Positions 8,192 to 23,100 of a stretch of 64,000 bases of DNA are shown here, in pieces. The notes under the pieces are model-generated. The model worked only from the letters and a program-made list of their open reading frames with translations. It was not told the origin of the DNA and ran no database searches. Source of the DNA: Paracyclopina nana (lineage: Eukaryota > Arthropoda > Copepoda > Cyclopoida > Cyclopettidae); NCBI GenBank assembly GCA_019096065.1, contig JAGUCH010000002.1, forward strand, positions 10,304,501 through 10,368,500, given 5' to 3'. Position 1 is the stretch's first letter; each line of letters starts with the position of its first letter. The position numbers were made by a program, and so were the translations under genes.

Positions 8192-11100
8192 ATGATGAAG
8201 TGCTCCTATGAGGACCAGGAAGCTCTCATGGTGAGCCTCGAACCTGGTCCGGAGAACATCGCTAAAAGTGACCAGAGCCTACCCGATGTGCTGTCATCGG
8301 AGCTGCAGTCCTTGAACCTTCACGCTGACCACGAGAATAATCGCCTTGGCTTTCGGCTCCTCAGTGGTGAGGATGTGTTGGCCGTCAGTGATTTCGAAGA
8401 GCTTTGTCGCAAACTTGGCTGCGACCCCGGCACTAATGCCAAGGTTGTGTCCATCATTGGCAATGCCGGGGATGGCAAGTCGTACGCGCTCAACAAACTG
8501 TTTTTCGGCCTTGTCGGCGAAGAGGAGGTGTTCGCCACCTCGTCTTCGAGTGGGGCTAGCTGCACAATTGGAGCTTGGGCCGCTTTTGAGCCCACTGCGC
8601 AAATTCTAGTCATTGACACCGAGGGCATGCATGGAATGCCTTCAAATCACAAAGGCGTGTCCCTTGACGACAACCGAAGAATGAGGCTGCTGCTCAAGAT
8701 TCTGGCCATTTCTGACATTGTCATTTTCAAAACCAGGTGGGACAATTTGTTTGCGACCATGCTTAAGGTCTCTTATTTTCGTCTGCATTTTCGTTGAGGT
8801 TGAGATATAATCAATTTTCTTCTAAATAGCTCATTTGAACAAGGAAGGCGGGGGAGTAGTGTTTCGACAGCTTGTTAGTTTGATAGGAGCCCAGCGGAAA
8901 TGTGCGAAGTACAATTATTACAATATTACTTAAACCTAATTTTTGCGTAGCTAAGCTAAAATTAAATTCATCGATACAGTTCAGTGGAAAAAGTCCAACT
9001 GAGTAATTTAGCCATGCTGGCACGGCTGATATTTTGCAAAACCTCCTTCAATTGCGAAAATGTAGTTCTCAGCCATCTCTTTTAAAGGAAAACCCGCCAT
9101 GATTTTAGATCTTAAGAGTGAGAATCCCATAGCAGTGCAGAATGAGTCTAGTGGCTCCGACAGCTTTTCAAAAATCTTATGGACCATCTTGAGGGGCTAC
9201 CCCTAGATACTCACTGTACCAAAGTGGTACCAAAGCCACTAGAGTCATTCTGCACTGCTATGGGATTCTCACTCTTAAAAACCTACCCCTATTTTTGGCC
9301 TTAGTGACTTCTCTCGTCAGTTCAACCATCTCTACCCAGTTTTCTCCACAATAAGAAATTTGCAAACAAAATTTGAAAAGGACAAAATTGTACGATTTCC
9401 CAGCTTGTCGCATTTTTTATGAATCAGTCCTTTGGACATGATGCCATTCTTAATATTGTAATTGAAAATAGTGGACTTTATAAGCCTTTTGTGTCAAATC
9501 AGCACCCACACCTCTGACATCTAGCTAGCTGCAATTTCGTCTGAATTTAAGTGTAGCTTTCATTCCAGTTTGTTTTCTTACTATCATTGAGCTGGGACAT
9601 AAAATCTGCTTATCTTTCATATTTTTAACCCCTCAGTTACAATAAAGGTTGTTTCAAGGTAAATTGGGATTGCCTGTTTTTTTTTTTTCAGGTCGGAGAG
9701 AATGCCATGTGATTTGTATTATTTCCTTGGGGACGCGTCCAAAACCTACAAAGAGCATTTTCAGTCGGTTATGCAAAAGAATAATGGAAGCAAGGCAGTG
9801 GGTCCATCAGTGGTAATCTTTCACGAGACTAGGTATACTAATGTCCTGGGCTCTACGTTTGATGAGGGAGACAATGGTTCTGTAGCAGTGATGCGAGAAA
9901 AGCTGACCAGCCTCGGTCAGGTATTAATCAACTGGCATATGCTTTTTCTTATCCATCAGAATGCGTTTATCATTAGGACGTCAGTGCTTTTCAGGCGCTT
10001 CTCTATTTCGGAGTGAGAAGAGATGATGAGTTTGATCGCTCAACCGAAGCAGAATCTTTCATCAAATTGCGGGAGCTCATCCTAAAGGAGCTTGACAGGG
10101 CGTCGTCCCCGCAGCCGCTCAAACAAATATTTGCCAATCTCGTGGTAAATCAAGCCTAGCCTTTTTTGGTGGACGTACTACTTCATTTCGAAATTGCTCC
10201 TAGGTATTGTGCCAGAGGTTCTCTGGCAGCCCTGACTCCAACGTTGTGAGCCGCAGAGCTTTTCCTGACGAGCATTTCACGTGCAAAGTGAAGTGTGCCA
10301 CGTGTGATCAGCGTTGCCAGCGTCGGCTGAGCCACGATGGACATCACAAAACTGACAATGCCTGCGTCTACAGTAGATCTGCCAACAATCAGGTCTACCT
10401 ATGTTTAAGGTATGTTGCTGAGATAGCAAGTTAATTCAGAGCTAAATGCCAAAATGCCTGCAGATGCCACCAAAATGGTCGGCGCAATATTGTTGTTCCA
10501 AAAGCCTCCTCAGCAGACGATAGCACTTGGCTAGGCCTCGCTGTTTGTGCCTGGAGTGGCTCCGTTCTCGAGTGCCGCATATGTGGGGTTATTTATCGAA
10601 GCCGCGAACATTGGTTCGGCAATGAAACGCCAGAAGCAGCTCAAGTCGTCCACACCGAGGTATCTCATACCTGGCCAGGGGTGACCCATCTACAAGGTGA
10701 GCACATTGCTAGGAAAAAAATGAGAACAAACGACTTCTCTGAGCTCTTATGGGGCACTGACTGACTTCCTTGAAGAAACCATTCAGTAAACCTCAGAGTT
10801 TTATGAAAAGGTTAACGACAATTTGGAAGGCTACCCCTTGGTAGTCAGTCACTGATTTATTCAAAAATTAGCTACTATTAATTTTTCATGCAACAAAATG
10901 CATTTTTGATGGCTGAAAATGAAATATTTTTATAAGTATGGGTTGTGATCAGCTATTTTAATTATAATGTAGTGAAGTTGGATCACTTAAATGAGTACTT
11001 TTACATTAAACAAATAGCACCGTAGTCCTTTTAAGAGTTGGAATCTATCTCACTTAACTGGTGAGTGAGTCTAGCGTCACCGAAAGCTTTCTGGAAACGT

Positions 11101-14100
11101 TATGGACCATTTGGTGGGTCAACCCTAGTGGATTCACTGTGCCTAAGGGTTTTGCCCTTGGACCCCTGTGAGAGGAGTTATGGGCTCCCAAAGTTTTGTG
11201 AAATTCTCAGCGAAGACTGCTGATCTACATAGAAGTACTTCTTAGAGAGTTGCCTCAGCCCCTGTGAGATTTTAGTCATGTAATGTTGAGTCAATTTCCG
11301 CTCAATTCATTTCAGCTCTATAGTACTCGCTGAGTCCTTTATGGAGCCTACTCAGCACAGTCAGCTGATTTCCAAACTGCTGAGACACTTTCTCAGCGCT
11401 TTGTATCTCGGAAAGGATAAATCAAAAAACTTATTCTGCAAAAGAGCGTGTCACCCAATTTCGATTTGGCGCACGGAGTTTCTCCACGTATACATAAGGC
11501 TTCCCGAAAAGCATACGTAGTAAAACCGTCGTAACTTTGCCGTTACGCAACTTTTCCGCGATGTAAGCACATATTTGGAATCGGGTCTGCGCGCCCTTTA
11601 ATTTGAGCCCAAAAAAGTCGTCAAAATACGGCGTACAAGAAAGTTGCCGTTTTCTCCGTTGTCCTTGGGCCTAGAGCAAAACCAAAGACAGTTTTGGAAA
11701 TCCCAGCCCGAGCTCCACAAATGTTATTTTATAAACTTTTTCCGAAAATGCCATTCTAGTACCTCAAAATTGCCATTTTCGTGTTTATAAGGGGAATACC
11801 AGTTTCTCCTGTTTCAGCAGTCTATTAAATAAAAATGCTAGCTTCAGTGCTGAGCCCTGAGCAGCCTGAGATTAAAAATCTGGTCATATCCTGAAACTGC
11901 ACATAAAACTGAGCCACTTTGTGCTTCATAGCCAACTCAGCATTCTGACTCTAGGCAGGAGAAAAAACCAGTGCAAACTTGGAGTGGGCTCAAATTGTAA
12001 CACCAATATCCTAGCGCTGAGTTGTCCGATTTGAAAACAATTAACTGTTTTGGAAATGGCATGACATTGTCTAACTTTCATTACTTCATAGCCATATTGC
12101 TAGCTCAGCAATTAGTTTCCCATGTCTCAGCAGTCTATTAAATAAAAATGCTAGCAAATTGTAACACCAATATCCAAGAGCTGAGTTGTCCGATTTGAAA
12201 ACAATTAACTGTTTTGGGAAGGGCATAAGATAAGCTAACTTTCTTTGCTTCATAGCCATTTTGCTAGCTCAGTGATTAGTTTCCTCTGTCTCAGCATTCT
12301 ATTTAGTAAACATACTTGCTCCGGTGCTGAGTCCTGAGCAGCCTGAGGCAAAAGTCCCCAAGGGCAATAGCCCCCAGGGCAAACGGCCAAGGCAAAAGTC
12401 CTGAGACCATTATTGTTAATCTATTAATTGTCTATAAATAGTCTATACTTGCTAACATGTTCTACTTAGATCAGTTGAGTAAGGCAAAATGGCAATAGAC
12501 TTCTGTGAGAAGGATGGCAAATAACTGAGATATGATTTTTTACCTCAGACTGCTCAGAGCTCAGCACTGGGCTTTCTTGTTTACTTTATTGGCTGCTCTG
12601 ACATAAAAAACTAATTGCTGAGCTAGAAAAATTGCTTTGAAGCAAAGAAAATTAGCTGAGTTGGCTCTGAAGCACAAAGTGGCTCATTTTTTTACCTCAG
12701 GCTGCTCAGGACTCAGCACAGAAGCTAGCATATTTACTTAATAGACTGCTCAGACAAGGGAAACAAATTGCTGAGCTTGCAATATGGCTATTAAGTAATG
12801 AATGATAGACAATGTCATACCATGTCCAAAACAGTAAATTGTAGCAGGAACACGGGTAGACGGGCGTGCTCGCAGACGCGCAGCGGGCGCGACGTCCCGG
12901 TGAAGCTAATTGTACAGAATCAGTTAATAAACGGACGCACTCGAGTAAACACCTCGACTAGTTTCTAGTAGCAAGTTCTTCCATCGCTACCCGCGGGCGC
13001 GCGTGTCACCCTCGGGGGGTCTATACGAACCTCTTACAAGTTGGCTCGGTGCTGAGGACAACTCCCCGAGTTTTTCGACACCTTTGCTCCCAAGAACGCT
13101 GCTAGAGGTAAAAAGAGGACCATAGAGCAATACAACAACAACAGGAACAAAGGAACAATGGCGGCGACAACGCCCTAGTAGCAGGGTGACCAGAACATTT
13201 GAAAATCTTCCAAAAAAAGCCACATTCGGTTATCTTTGAAGGAAAAGACTAAAAGTGGCCACAAATGGCTATGGCTATTCGGCCTAAATCACTGTAGCCA
13301 CAATTGTAGTAAACAAAGCAAAAAAAAAAAAAAAAAAAAATAGCCACTTTAGCTATAAATAGCACACCTGGTCATCCTGTCTAGTGTGAAAAGCCACTAC
13401 ACATGCGTTCACTCCAGAGCACAGTGGGTTTGTTTGCTGATTTCACGCACACGGAAAAAGTCGCAAAATCAACATAGCACCTTTTTCTTATTAGCGGTAA
13501 GCTAAAAATATGCCATCCGGGCAACCAGGAGAGCAAGTAAGAGCAGCCAATTCTTCAATTTATGCTATAAGCTTGACTTCCTTGACTTGGTCACTCAATT
13601 GGAGTCATTTGGAATAAAAGTTATGGGAGAGCCAATTTCTGCTCAAATTGTGCAAAGTTGCTGCTCTGCATAATTCGTCAAAATCAACTTTTGCCCAAAA
13701 TTATGAGTTCTTCACCAAATTTAAACCTTTATCTGTCAATTAACATTAATTTGTGCTCTTTAGGTAGCCTAGAAGTCCTACAAATTGGAAGCTAAAAATG
13801 GGTGCTAAAATCGGAAATCTGTGATTTGACGTAAATTCTGTGCGTGTGAAATCGGCTTTTGATCCACTGTGCAGAGGCAAAAAGTATTTTCCCCACTTTT
13901 CCACTAAAAGCACAACCTGATGCACTACTCTATGGTGGTGCCATTTACCATGATAAATTCAAAATCAGCTTTTACAATGTGAAAAGTATGGCTGAAAGTA
14001 TGCCAAGATACCCCATCTCTGGGTCGAGGCCGGGGCGCACCACTATTGAGAGAGGTCGCACAACCCCCGGGTCACCAGAGATGTAGTAACAGTAGGAATC

Positions 14101-17100
14101 GCGTCACTCTAGCAGAAAAACGCGAATACGAGACACCAATGAACCACCCGCAAATAAGGGACAGCAATATGGTTAAAGAACGCCTGAACGGGCGTGGCAA
14201 GAAGGCCACACCCCAGGCAATTATCAAAGCCACCAGCACGGCCGACAGCGAGTCGTTGCTTGCGCCAGTCGAGTGCCCTCGTCTGGAGAGCAGAAAGTAC
14301 AATATCCACCCCAGGTCGAGGCCGGGCGCGCCCCTCGAGGTCGTATGCCCGGGTCACTTGGAGGTGTTGTGGCAGTAGGCATCGCGACACTTTAGCAGAA
14401 AATCGCGAATACGCTGCCAGCCGGCTATCGTACGCCGAGCAAGCTTGTCCTCGGCTGAGGCCGCCACAGAGAATGGCGAGCATCACCAGGAGAGCACAGG
14501 CCCTCAGGCAGCAAGATCGCTGTACACCTGAGTCGCCAGAACCACCTCGCTTGTCCTTGGCTGAGGCTGCGCCACAGAGAATGGCGGGCATCACCAGGAG
14601 AGCACGGGCCCTCAGGCAGCAAGATCGCTGGACACCTGAGTCGCCATCACAGCCTCGCCCTCGCAACAAGGCCACCATTCCCAACCAGAAATTTTCCCAA
14701 GTTTTCTGAAAGTTATTGTAACGTGTTAGCACTCCTTCGTTTTACCCAGGTTGAGTTTATGTCGTTGCGTAATATTGACTTCCATACCACCTATGTAAAA
14801 AAAATTGGAAAAAAATCGAAAGTGACAAGGAAAATGGGTGTTTTTGATTTTATCTAGGTGTCAATGCAGTTAATGTTACATAATGGCTAGAACTCAATGT
14901 TGATAAAACGTATAAGTTTCACTGAGAGTTTTTTTGGTGTATGAGGGCTCAGAATTTCTGGTTGGGTTGAAGCCTTGGCAGGGAGGCCGCGTTACTTTGC
15001 AGAAAAACGCGCATTTGTCAGAACGATTCATGTTAATGATTGCATTAAGATCAATAAACAACAACTAACTACACGCTCCCAAATACTGCGCGCACGCAGT
15101 CAAAAAGAAATCAGGCCACGACTATCGATTACCCCCGAGAAGTATACCTCGGGAAGCCGTCAGGCGGACCCCAGCGGCGGGCCGCCAGGCGAAGGCCGGA
15201 AAAGGCTTGGCTCTTGAGGATCGGTCAAGGATCACTGAGCAATGTACTAATGGGGAAGTTAATCCCTTGACCTGTAGATGGGTCGGCTCAACTGCTTATC
15301 GCTAATCCGCTCACGGTCACTTTCGAGATTTGATATTGTCAGGCACAAAATATGGCCATAAATGGTCACTCTGAGACCTAGCATTGTGTTGCGCAAATAC
15401 GGTCGCAAACAGACCAAGCTGCTGGCCTCTTTATGGCCAAATTCCCAAGGTTACTCTTAGTAACAAGGGAGATCGACTGCTGTTTGCAGCTGCAAGAAGT
15501 TGTTAACTAAATCTCGCATCCTGTCGCTAATGAAGCTCCGCTAATAGCCAAATAGCTAAAATTGGCCGTCTAAATCTCCGGTCATAAACCAGATCGCGTA
15601 AACAATCTCGAGAGTGTCAGAGGGGCCAGAAATCCCCTGCTGGCCGTGAGAGCAGCCGTTGCGCTGATCCAATGACACTAAAAAGAGTGATCAGATTGGA
15701 GGGGTTGTGTGCAGCTCTCTGGGGTCTCCCAAGGCTACCACACCCACTCTTGCTTCTTCATTAACTATGCTACGTTACTTTTGAGCACTAGATATCAGCC
15801 TTCGCCGCTGCACTCCTCCTCTGCAAACGAGGCCCCCGACTTACCACCCAGCGGCGGTGCTTTCAAGGCCCACAGCAGCAATTGTGGAGGATCTAGATGC
15901 GCAGGGGGCTCTGGGCTGCTCGCCTCAGGAAGGCTCCTGGCCGGGGCCCCGAGAACGCGGCTGCTGTTCCCGCCGATATGCAAGTAATGATGCTTCCGCT
16001 CATGCAAGGGCTCAAGGCCCAGCGCCAGGCCGACCTCCATACCCAACAACAGGGAGTAGAGCTGCTCTGGCTGGAGGCTGGGACCTGCCATTTGGAAGCC
16101 AAGGCAGCAGCTGTCCAATCTTGGCGGAAATGCAAGCTAGGAAGTTTGAGGACACTGAGGCCGATAAGTGGCTCACATCCCACCTACCTGTCGAGGCTAC
16201 CTTCTTGGGGTTGCAAGCAACAAAGGCGACCAAGAATATGGAGACCAAGCTCGCCTTGGTAGGCATGGCACTGCAAACGGTCAATGAGATTGACCTCTAC
16301 GCCTTGACAATGAGGCTTTCACCTTCATACACTTGCTAGACGTGTAAGCCATGGTTACCTCATCTCAAGCGGCTCACATTGTGCTGGAAACCGCCCAGCA
16401 GTGGTCTGACCAGGCCATCCCTCAGTGGCATGCCGCCTGTGGAGCAACCTTGTGAGGGCCAGGCCCTAACTCGCCCTGGACCTCGTACGCATCTTGTCAT
16501 TAAGATGTACAGGAAGGACGTAGTGGCGGGCATCTTGGGGCACAAGTTGCCACCATGGTTGAGGCCCTAGAGGCGGCTTGCCAGGCAGAGTATTTGTTGT
16601 CCATTGGGCTGGGCAAAGGCCAAGTCTCCGCTATGCTCTTGTCTGATGCCGACACCAAAATTATCTGCTACTACTGAGAGAGGAAGGGTCATTGGTAAGC
16701 TGAATGCCGGGCCCTTGACCGGGACGAGCCCAACAAACGCTACAACCCCAAAACCAACAAAGGGTACCGGGCTGAGAGCCAGCAGCAACAACGGTCCTCG
16801 GCATGCAAGAGCGCTCCATCTCAAGTATTGTATTGAGGGTGACCGCAAGCCAGGACTCAGCCCCGGACCACCAACAACCAGCAACCCCAGGGTCAACGAG
16901 ATTTGTGAAGCAAGGCCCAAGGGCGAGGCAGAGCCCACGTGGGCCACGCTGGCAGGAAACAACTGACCCGGTTGTAGAGGGTTCTGACCGAGCCTCTCTA
17001 ATATCCCTCCTGCTAGCTGCCCTTGATCACATCACCGAACATAAACAATTTTACAGCACGGGTACCTGTGCGTATTGGCTGGATCAAGACCCGTGCCCTA

Positions 17101-20100
17101 GTTGACAGCGGCCATAGCTGGCATACCTGCATTTCTGAGGCCTTAGCCCAATGCTTTCGGGTCCTGCCACACAACCTATGGCCCCTCTGCGACATGACCG
17201 TGGTGGGCACTGCCCACAAGCGGCACCGGCCGCAAGTGTTGGGAGAGCTCGGACAGCCCCTGAGAGTCCAGATTGGAAAGCACCCTCATATGTTCTCTAT
17301 CCGGCCCACGGTAGTACACAGCCGTCCATAGACTTCAACATGTGTGGGCCTTTCCAGAGCCATCATCACATCAATAAGCTTCATTCTCAAGGTGCCCTCC
17401 AGATCCATGCCAAGTACCTCCCGATTGTCGGAGCCTTGCACGACGCTGCTGACACCCCAACCGTGGAATCTGCCATCCATGTGACATGACCCACTACGGT
17501 CCCACGGTGCACCGCGGTCCTGGTTGCAGCCGTCGCGACCCAGTGGCCCCATGGGAAGGCCAAGTAAGCAGCGCCCGAAGCTGAGGCCAGTTGCTGAGGA
17601 GACCCAGCTGGCTCCTTGGCCATGCGTAGTGGGTCAGCCAGCCGCAGGAGGACACCTGATGGTGAATTGTCAAACTAGCTGGATTACTCTCTGCAGGTGA
17701 AAGGAGGTGTTTGCTACGGCACCCTCCGGGAGTATGTGCCTCCGGCCGTCGGCCCTACAAGGGTCCGGAGCCGCAAGTACAAGCTATCCACCCCGACGGG
17801 ACGTGGAGGGCCAGCCCTACAAGGGACCACCTCCCGATGCTGGCCCGCAAGAGAAAATTGAGTTTGCCATACGGGCCTACAAGCTGGAAGAAAACGACCT
17901 CATCCGGAGGGACCCCGGGCAGTTGAAGGCCGCTGCCTCACTCCTCACTGCGTATCTAGGGGCCTTATCCTTCGACGGTCGTTCTGGCCAGACCAAGCTG
18001 GTAGAACACGCCATCGACCTCAAGCCTGTAACCAGGCCAATCAATATTCATCTACGCCAATCAATCCCAGCGTGGAAGCCTCTTTAAAGGAGAAGACCCA
18101 AAAGGGGTTGGACAAGAGGTCATCACCCCAACCTCCTTGCTGTGGTCCACCCCACAAGTCCACATTCGGAAAAAGGGACGGGAGCCTCCTGCCGTGCCTG
18201 GATTATCGCGAGCCCAACAAGGCCACTGTTGTCGAATCCAACCCGATCGAAGATGTTCGGGATAATCTGAGCCAATTGGCCGCTCTACCGTCTTCTCCAC
18301 CCTGGAGGCTGTCAAGCCCTTCAATGTGGTGCCCATCAAGCCTGGGGACATGGAGGAGACCACCTTCTCAATCAGAGATGGCTCCCACCCTTTTCTGAAG
18401 ATGCCATGTGGGCTCACCAATGCCCCCAAGACTTACAGCCGGCTCTAATGCCTAGTATTAGAGGGAGTGTCATGGGAGATGTAGCTCTTCCAAACTTGGA
18501 CGATTGCCTGGTCTACTCCCCTGACTTTGAGTCACACCTTCACAACCTGCGGGTTGTGCTGCAAGACCACCAAAAGGCCGGCCTACTGCTTGAGCTGTCC
18601 AAGTGCCACGTGTTCCAGACCCAAGTAAGCTATTCGGGGCATGTTGTCACGCCCAAGGGACTGGAGGTCGTGCCAGCCTACGTCGACCTGATCTGCAAAT
18701 GGCCCTTGCCAACACCCGCAAGCTATTGAAAGTGTTCGTGGGCAAGGCCAACTACTATCAGGCTTGCATCGAGAAGTACCAGCATGTCACCGCCCATCTG
18801 AGTGCCAAGCTCTTGAGGGATAATGGCACAGCAGCTATGCACACCTACCCGCCTACTCAAGAGTATCGAGAAGCCTTTGGGGAGAATATAAGACACCTTG
18901 TGTCGGCCCTGGTGCTGGCTTGCCCTGACTTCGTGTCACCTAACATGTTCATCTTGGACACTGGTTTCTAGCAGGAGAACGGAGCTGTGGGGGCTTTGCT
19001 GTTGCAAGTTCAAGGCAGCAAGAAAAGGGTCATCCTTTATGGGGCTAGGAAGCTGATCCCCCCACCAGCATGCTAGCCAGATTGCTCGGTACCATCTCCA
19101 ATTAGGACTTCGAAATGGTGCATTGAACCGGCACCAAACACAGCAACGCAGATTTCCTGAGCCAGGCCCCGCCCTTGATCGGGCCAGCAATCACCCCAGC
19201 TCAGAGGTCTCCAACGATGACTTCTTCAGAGTAGCAAACCTAAGCTCATCCCCACAAAGCCAGAACTGTGGGCGGAGGCCCAGGAAGAAGACGATGACCT
19301 TGTCACCTTGCGTAAACTAGCGCAGCTGCGACAAACCCCATTGCGAGCCCTTGGAAGCCGCTTCAGCCCGCGATAGGGTCCTACTAGATTAGTTTGACAG
19401 CTCACCTCTGGATCAGCAAAGGGCATTGCAGCTCCAAGGCACCAAGGCCGATTCATTTTCCTGGCTGGTCGTGCCAAGCAAATGGGAAGAAGCCAGCCTG
19501 CTGCATAATCACGAGACCACCGGGCGCCAAGGAAGGAAACCCTGTTACACAGGACAGCCCAGCACTTTTATTACTTTTATTTCCCATGGATGGCAAAGAG
19601 AGCTGATGAGGTTGTCTAGTCATGATCGCTCTGCCGACAACAGAACTGGCGATTCCAGCCTTGATTATATGAGACCCTTCAAGATCTCCAGTCAGCATCA
19701 TTCACAAAAATGCATGTGTAATGTGTGGATAGAGGCTTTTCCATGCAAGTTCTGGTTGCCAGAATGGCTGCACACCGGTTAAGGCACGCATTTCAAGACC
19801 CATCTAATGAAACAGGTGTGGTGTGCGCTGCTCTGGGTATCAAGGCCACAACCACGATGTCCTGCGAACCTCGGAGCATTCTGGTGGAGCGACATCATCG
19901 AAACCTTAAAGAACTCATTCATAAGATGATCACAGGGCACTACGCCCAATGGGCAGAGTGGTGCCCTTCACCCTGGTTGTCCTGCCCACTACAAGCATTA
20001 CCGAAAATCGGTCAACTGGTCTGGCCCCATATAAGATAGTGTTGAACGGCAGCCTACCACCAACTCAGACCTCATCTTTGGGGATTCCCAGCGAGCAAGC

Positions 20101-23100
20101 AACGGAAACAGGTTGATGCCAAACATCTGCTAAGCGCATCCAACTAGCGGACAAACAGGCTTTCACCCCACGACAAAGGCCCTGGACTATTGAGAAACAA
20201 TCAACAAACTCACTACCACCAAATTTGCAGTTGAAAAACCTTCTGCACCTCCCAAGGACAACATGGACTTCGACATGATAGACATAAGTCTATGAGTACC
20301 TAAAAACAGCGATAAAAGTGGAAACTGCACCAATGGAGGAGTTGCCCATTCTTTCGAGTCTGCAATGGCGCCCACTAACCCGGGAATACATGTTCCCTCA
20401 TACCAGAGACGACCCAATACCACAGTTCAATCATGACCCCACGATACTTGAGTATGATGTCCTTGAGTTCCCAGCTAACTCAATGACAACAAAGACAACA
20501 CCATGCAAGATGACAAGACCATTAACGCCACAAACAATGCAGATAAGTGTTTAATAAGTAATCGGGACATATTGGTGCTCCCTCAACACGAAGTTTGGGG
20601 GGGTGCATCGCATCACCACAAAACAAAATGTTTTTATGTTGAACTCATGTACAAAACTTCAGTATTTTGGTCGCACAAGTTACAGTTTTACATAACACTC
20701 ACACTCTACTCTCTCTCTCTTACAGTCTGAGTTGCTAACTATCACAATAATCTAGCCAACAGTACCAAATATGAACGCTAACCATGCCCATGCCAATGTG
20801 GTGCAACGCTTCTTTTCTGCTGCTGGCCCTCTTCATGTATGGCTACTGGGTCCTCCTCAATGAGGTGGCACTGGAAGCCATCCTCCAAGGTCAAATCATT
20901 GGCAGGTAGAAGCGCAGACCTGTATAAGCCTGAGGCTAAAGCGGCCTTGTTCACAACCTACGACTGCGCACACCCCGATGCAATCCACGAGGCCATCAAT
21001 CTAAGTCAGCCGGAGCTTGTGACTAGGTGTGGGTACGAGAGAGCATCAGTTACGGCAGTCAGATGACGGACGTCAACAAGCCCTACTTGGTGACTCCACA
21101 AGCTTACCAAGAGGCCACCAAAAAGCACTACCTGATTGTGGAGAACAAGAAGGTAGCGGTGGCGCTGAACAACCCGACGTTGCTCTCATACTTCTCCAAG
21201 GGAGTCTTGGACAAGGACCACAAGTGCACCGCGACCACCTTCACCAGCGGGGGCGTGACCTTCTACAAATCAAATGAGACCACCACGATCCACGCCTTGG
21301 TCGAGCCCATCTACGGGAAGTTGAACACGGCTAACGGGCGGGTGGTGTTCTCCAACCACCTGACCGCGAACTTCCAGGACCTCATCGTGCAGGACGACGC
21401 CGAGGGCATGATCGTGTGGCCCAACGCAAGTCTCCACGCTGTGAGGATCAACTGAGTGAAGTCTACCAGGGACCTGCGGTGCTCTTCCCCCATCGAAATG
21501 CCACCAGCTCGCTGGGAGGAACTGGGCACCTTGGCGACCTCCTCCTGCTAGCCCCTGAGGAGGAGTCCCGATTTGCCGGATTTGCCCTCAAGGGCGCGCA
21601 GTCAATGTGCCAGCAGAAGCTATTCACCACGCAGTTGAGAGACTTCGTGATGCTGTTGATCGAACCTGGAGATGGGGCCCCTTCAGGCCAAGTATCTGCA
21701 CCAGGAAGACATGGACGGGGCCAATATCCAAACCCAACTGGCACTCGTTCACCCTCAACATGCATTGCACATCCAGGACCGGTTCAAAGTTTCTGCAGGA
21801 ATTGATATGTTATAAGTTGCAGAGCATTGCCTCGGGGTCGTCAACGTATGCTACCCTGAACAGTCATGGGCCAGGTCACCTCGTCACCCGGGCCGGAGCA
21901 GTGGCCAATGTGACCTCGTGCTACCCGGTGCAGGCAGTCACCTGGTCCATCAACAACTGCACCCAAGAGATCGCGGTATTGGTGAACCGCGAGACTCGCT
22001 TCGCGGACCTGCTGTTGTTCATCCTGACGGACCAGCCCAGCATTGTCCCATGCAACTCCATCACGCCCATCAAATGCCCAGCTCAACCCCATGTTGGATG
22101 CTGCTCCTCGTAATCATCAATACGACGTCAGCCGTGGACTGGGTGGAGGTGTTTCTCAGCCGAGCGGCAGGCCAACCACATCCTCTATCTCCACCTCTTC
22201 AGCAGCCAGGGGGGCTGTCGTCAACATGATCACCAGCAACGTGCTTCACAACTCGCTCATCACTGGCAGCCGCTCCACCACCTTCTGGTCTCAGGGAGAC
22301 ATTGATCAGATGGTCGACCATGTGGGAAGTGCCATCATCCCCTTCTTCAGCTTGGCAGGGAAGTACTACTTGTACTTCACAGGATTCCTCATTACGGTGG
22401 GCCTCCTGAGACTGATCCTCGGAGCTCTGCTGCGCATGGTGGTCTTATACCGCTGGCGTGGCTTAGGGTGGTGGATGCTGTTGGCGGTTTGGCACACGGC
22501 ATTCTTGATGGAGAAGATGACATGGAGAATGGTGACCAATCTGAGGCAAGACCGGATCCTCTTCCCAGGGGCGACAGTGACGACGAGCGGCCCTCCAGGC
22601 GAGGACGTCACCACCCCGGGGCGGGACCACTCAGGCCTTCTGCCTGGCTAACTTGGGCAGCTCCAATGACGATGGTGAGGATGAGGATGCACCGCCCAAG
22701 TATGCTACGGCCGCCGCCGGCTCAGCGGGAGACGGGGAGGCTGACGACGCCGCACCGGACATCCCCCAAGGCCTTCTCCAACGACTGTGCGAGACCCTGT
22801 TCCAGGAACACAATTAGGGCTACAAGAACCTACAAGCCCAAGTGGACGTGCTGGCTTGACAGAGCAAGTCGATGCACCATTATCTCATGACGGTCCTGCC
22901 CGCAGCCATGGTGCCTTCGTGCATCGACGCCTTTAAAACCATTCCCCGAAGTCGAGACTGCGGGAGCACCCCCAGCCTCCCTGGTGGCCTGCTACGCCAA
23001 GGCAAAGGATCGTAGGCCCCTGTCGTGAGGACACGACAACCCTTCAGTAGGGGGAAGTTGTAGCAGGAACACGGGTAGACGGGCGTGCTCGCAGACGCGC

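Noticed and set aside
13320-13340. Poly-A run as the tail of a processed pseudogene
   Set aside because: It is internal to a small inverted-repeat element and no gene-like sequence precedes it.
14109-14732. Open frames of 171-207 codons on both strands in the LTR-element leader
   Set aside because: They arise from GC-rich tandem repeats without stops in several frames; no recognisable domain, and both strands are open over the same repeats.
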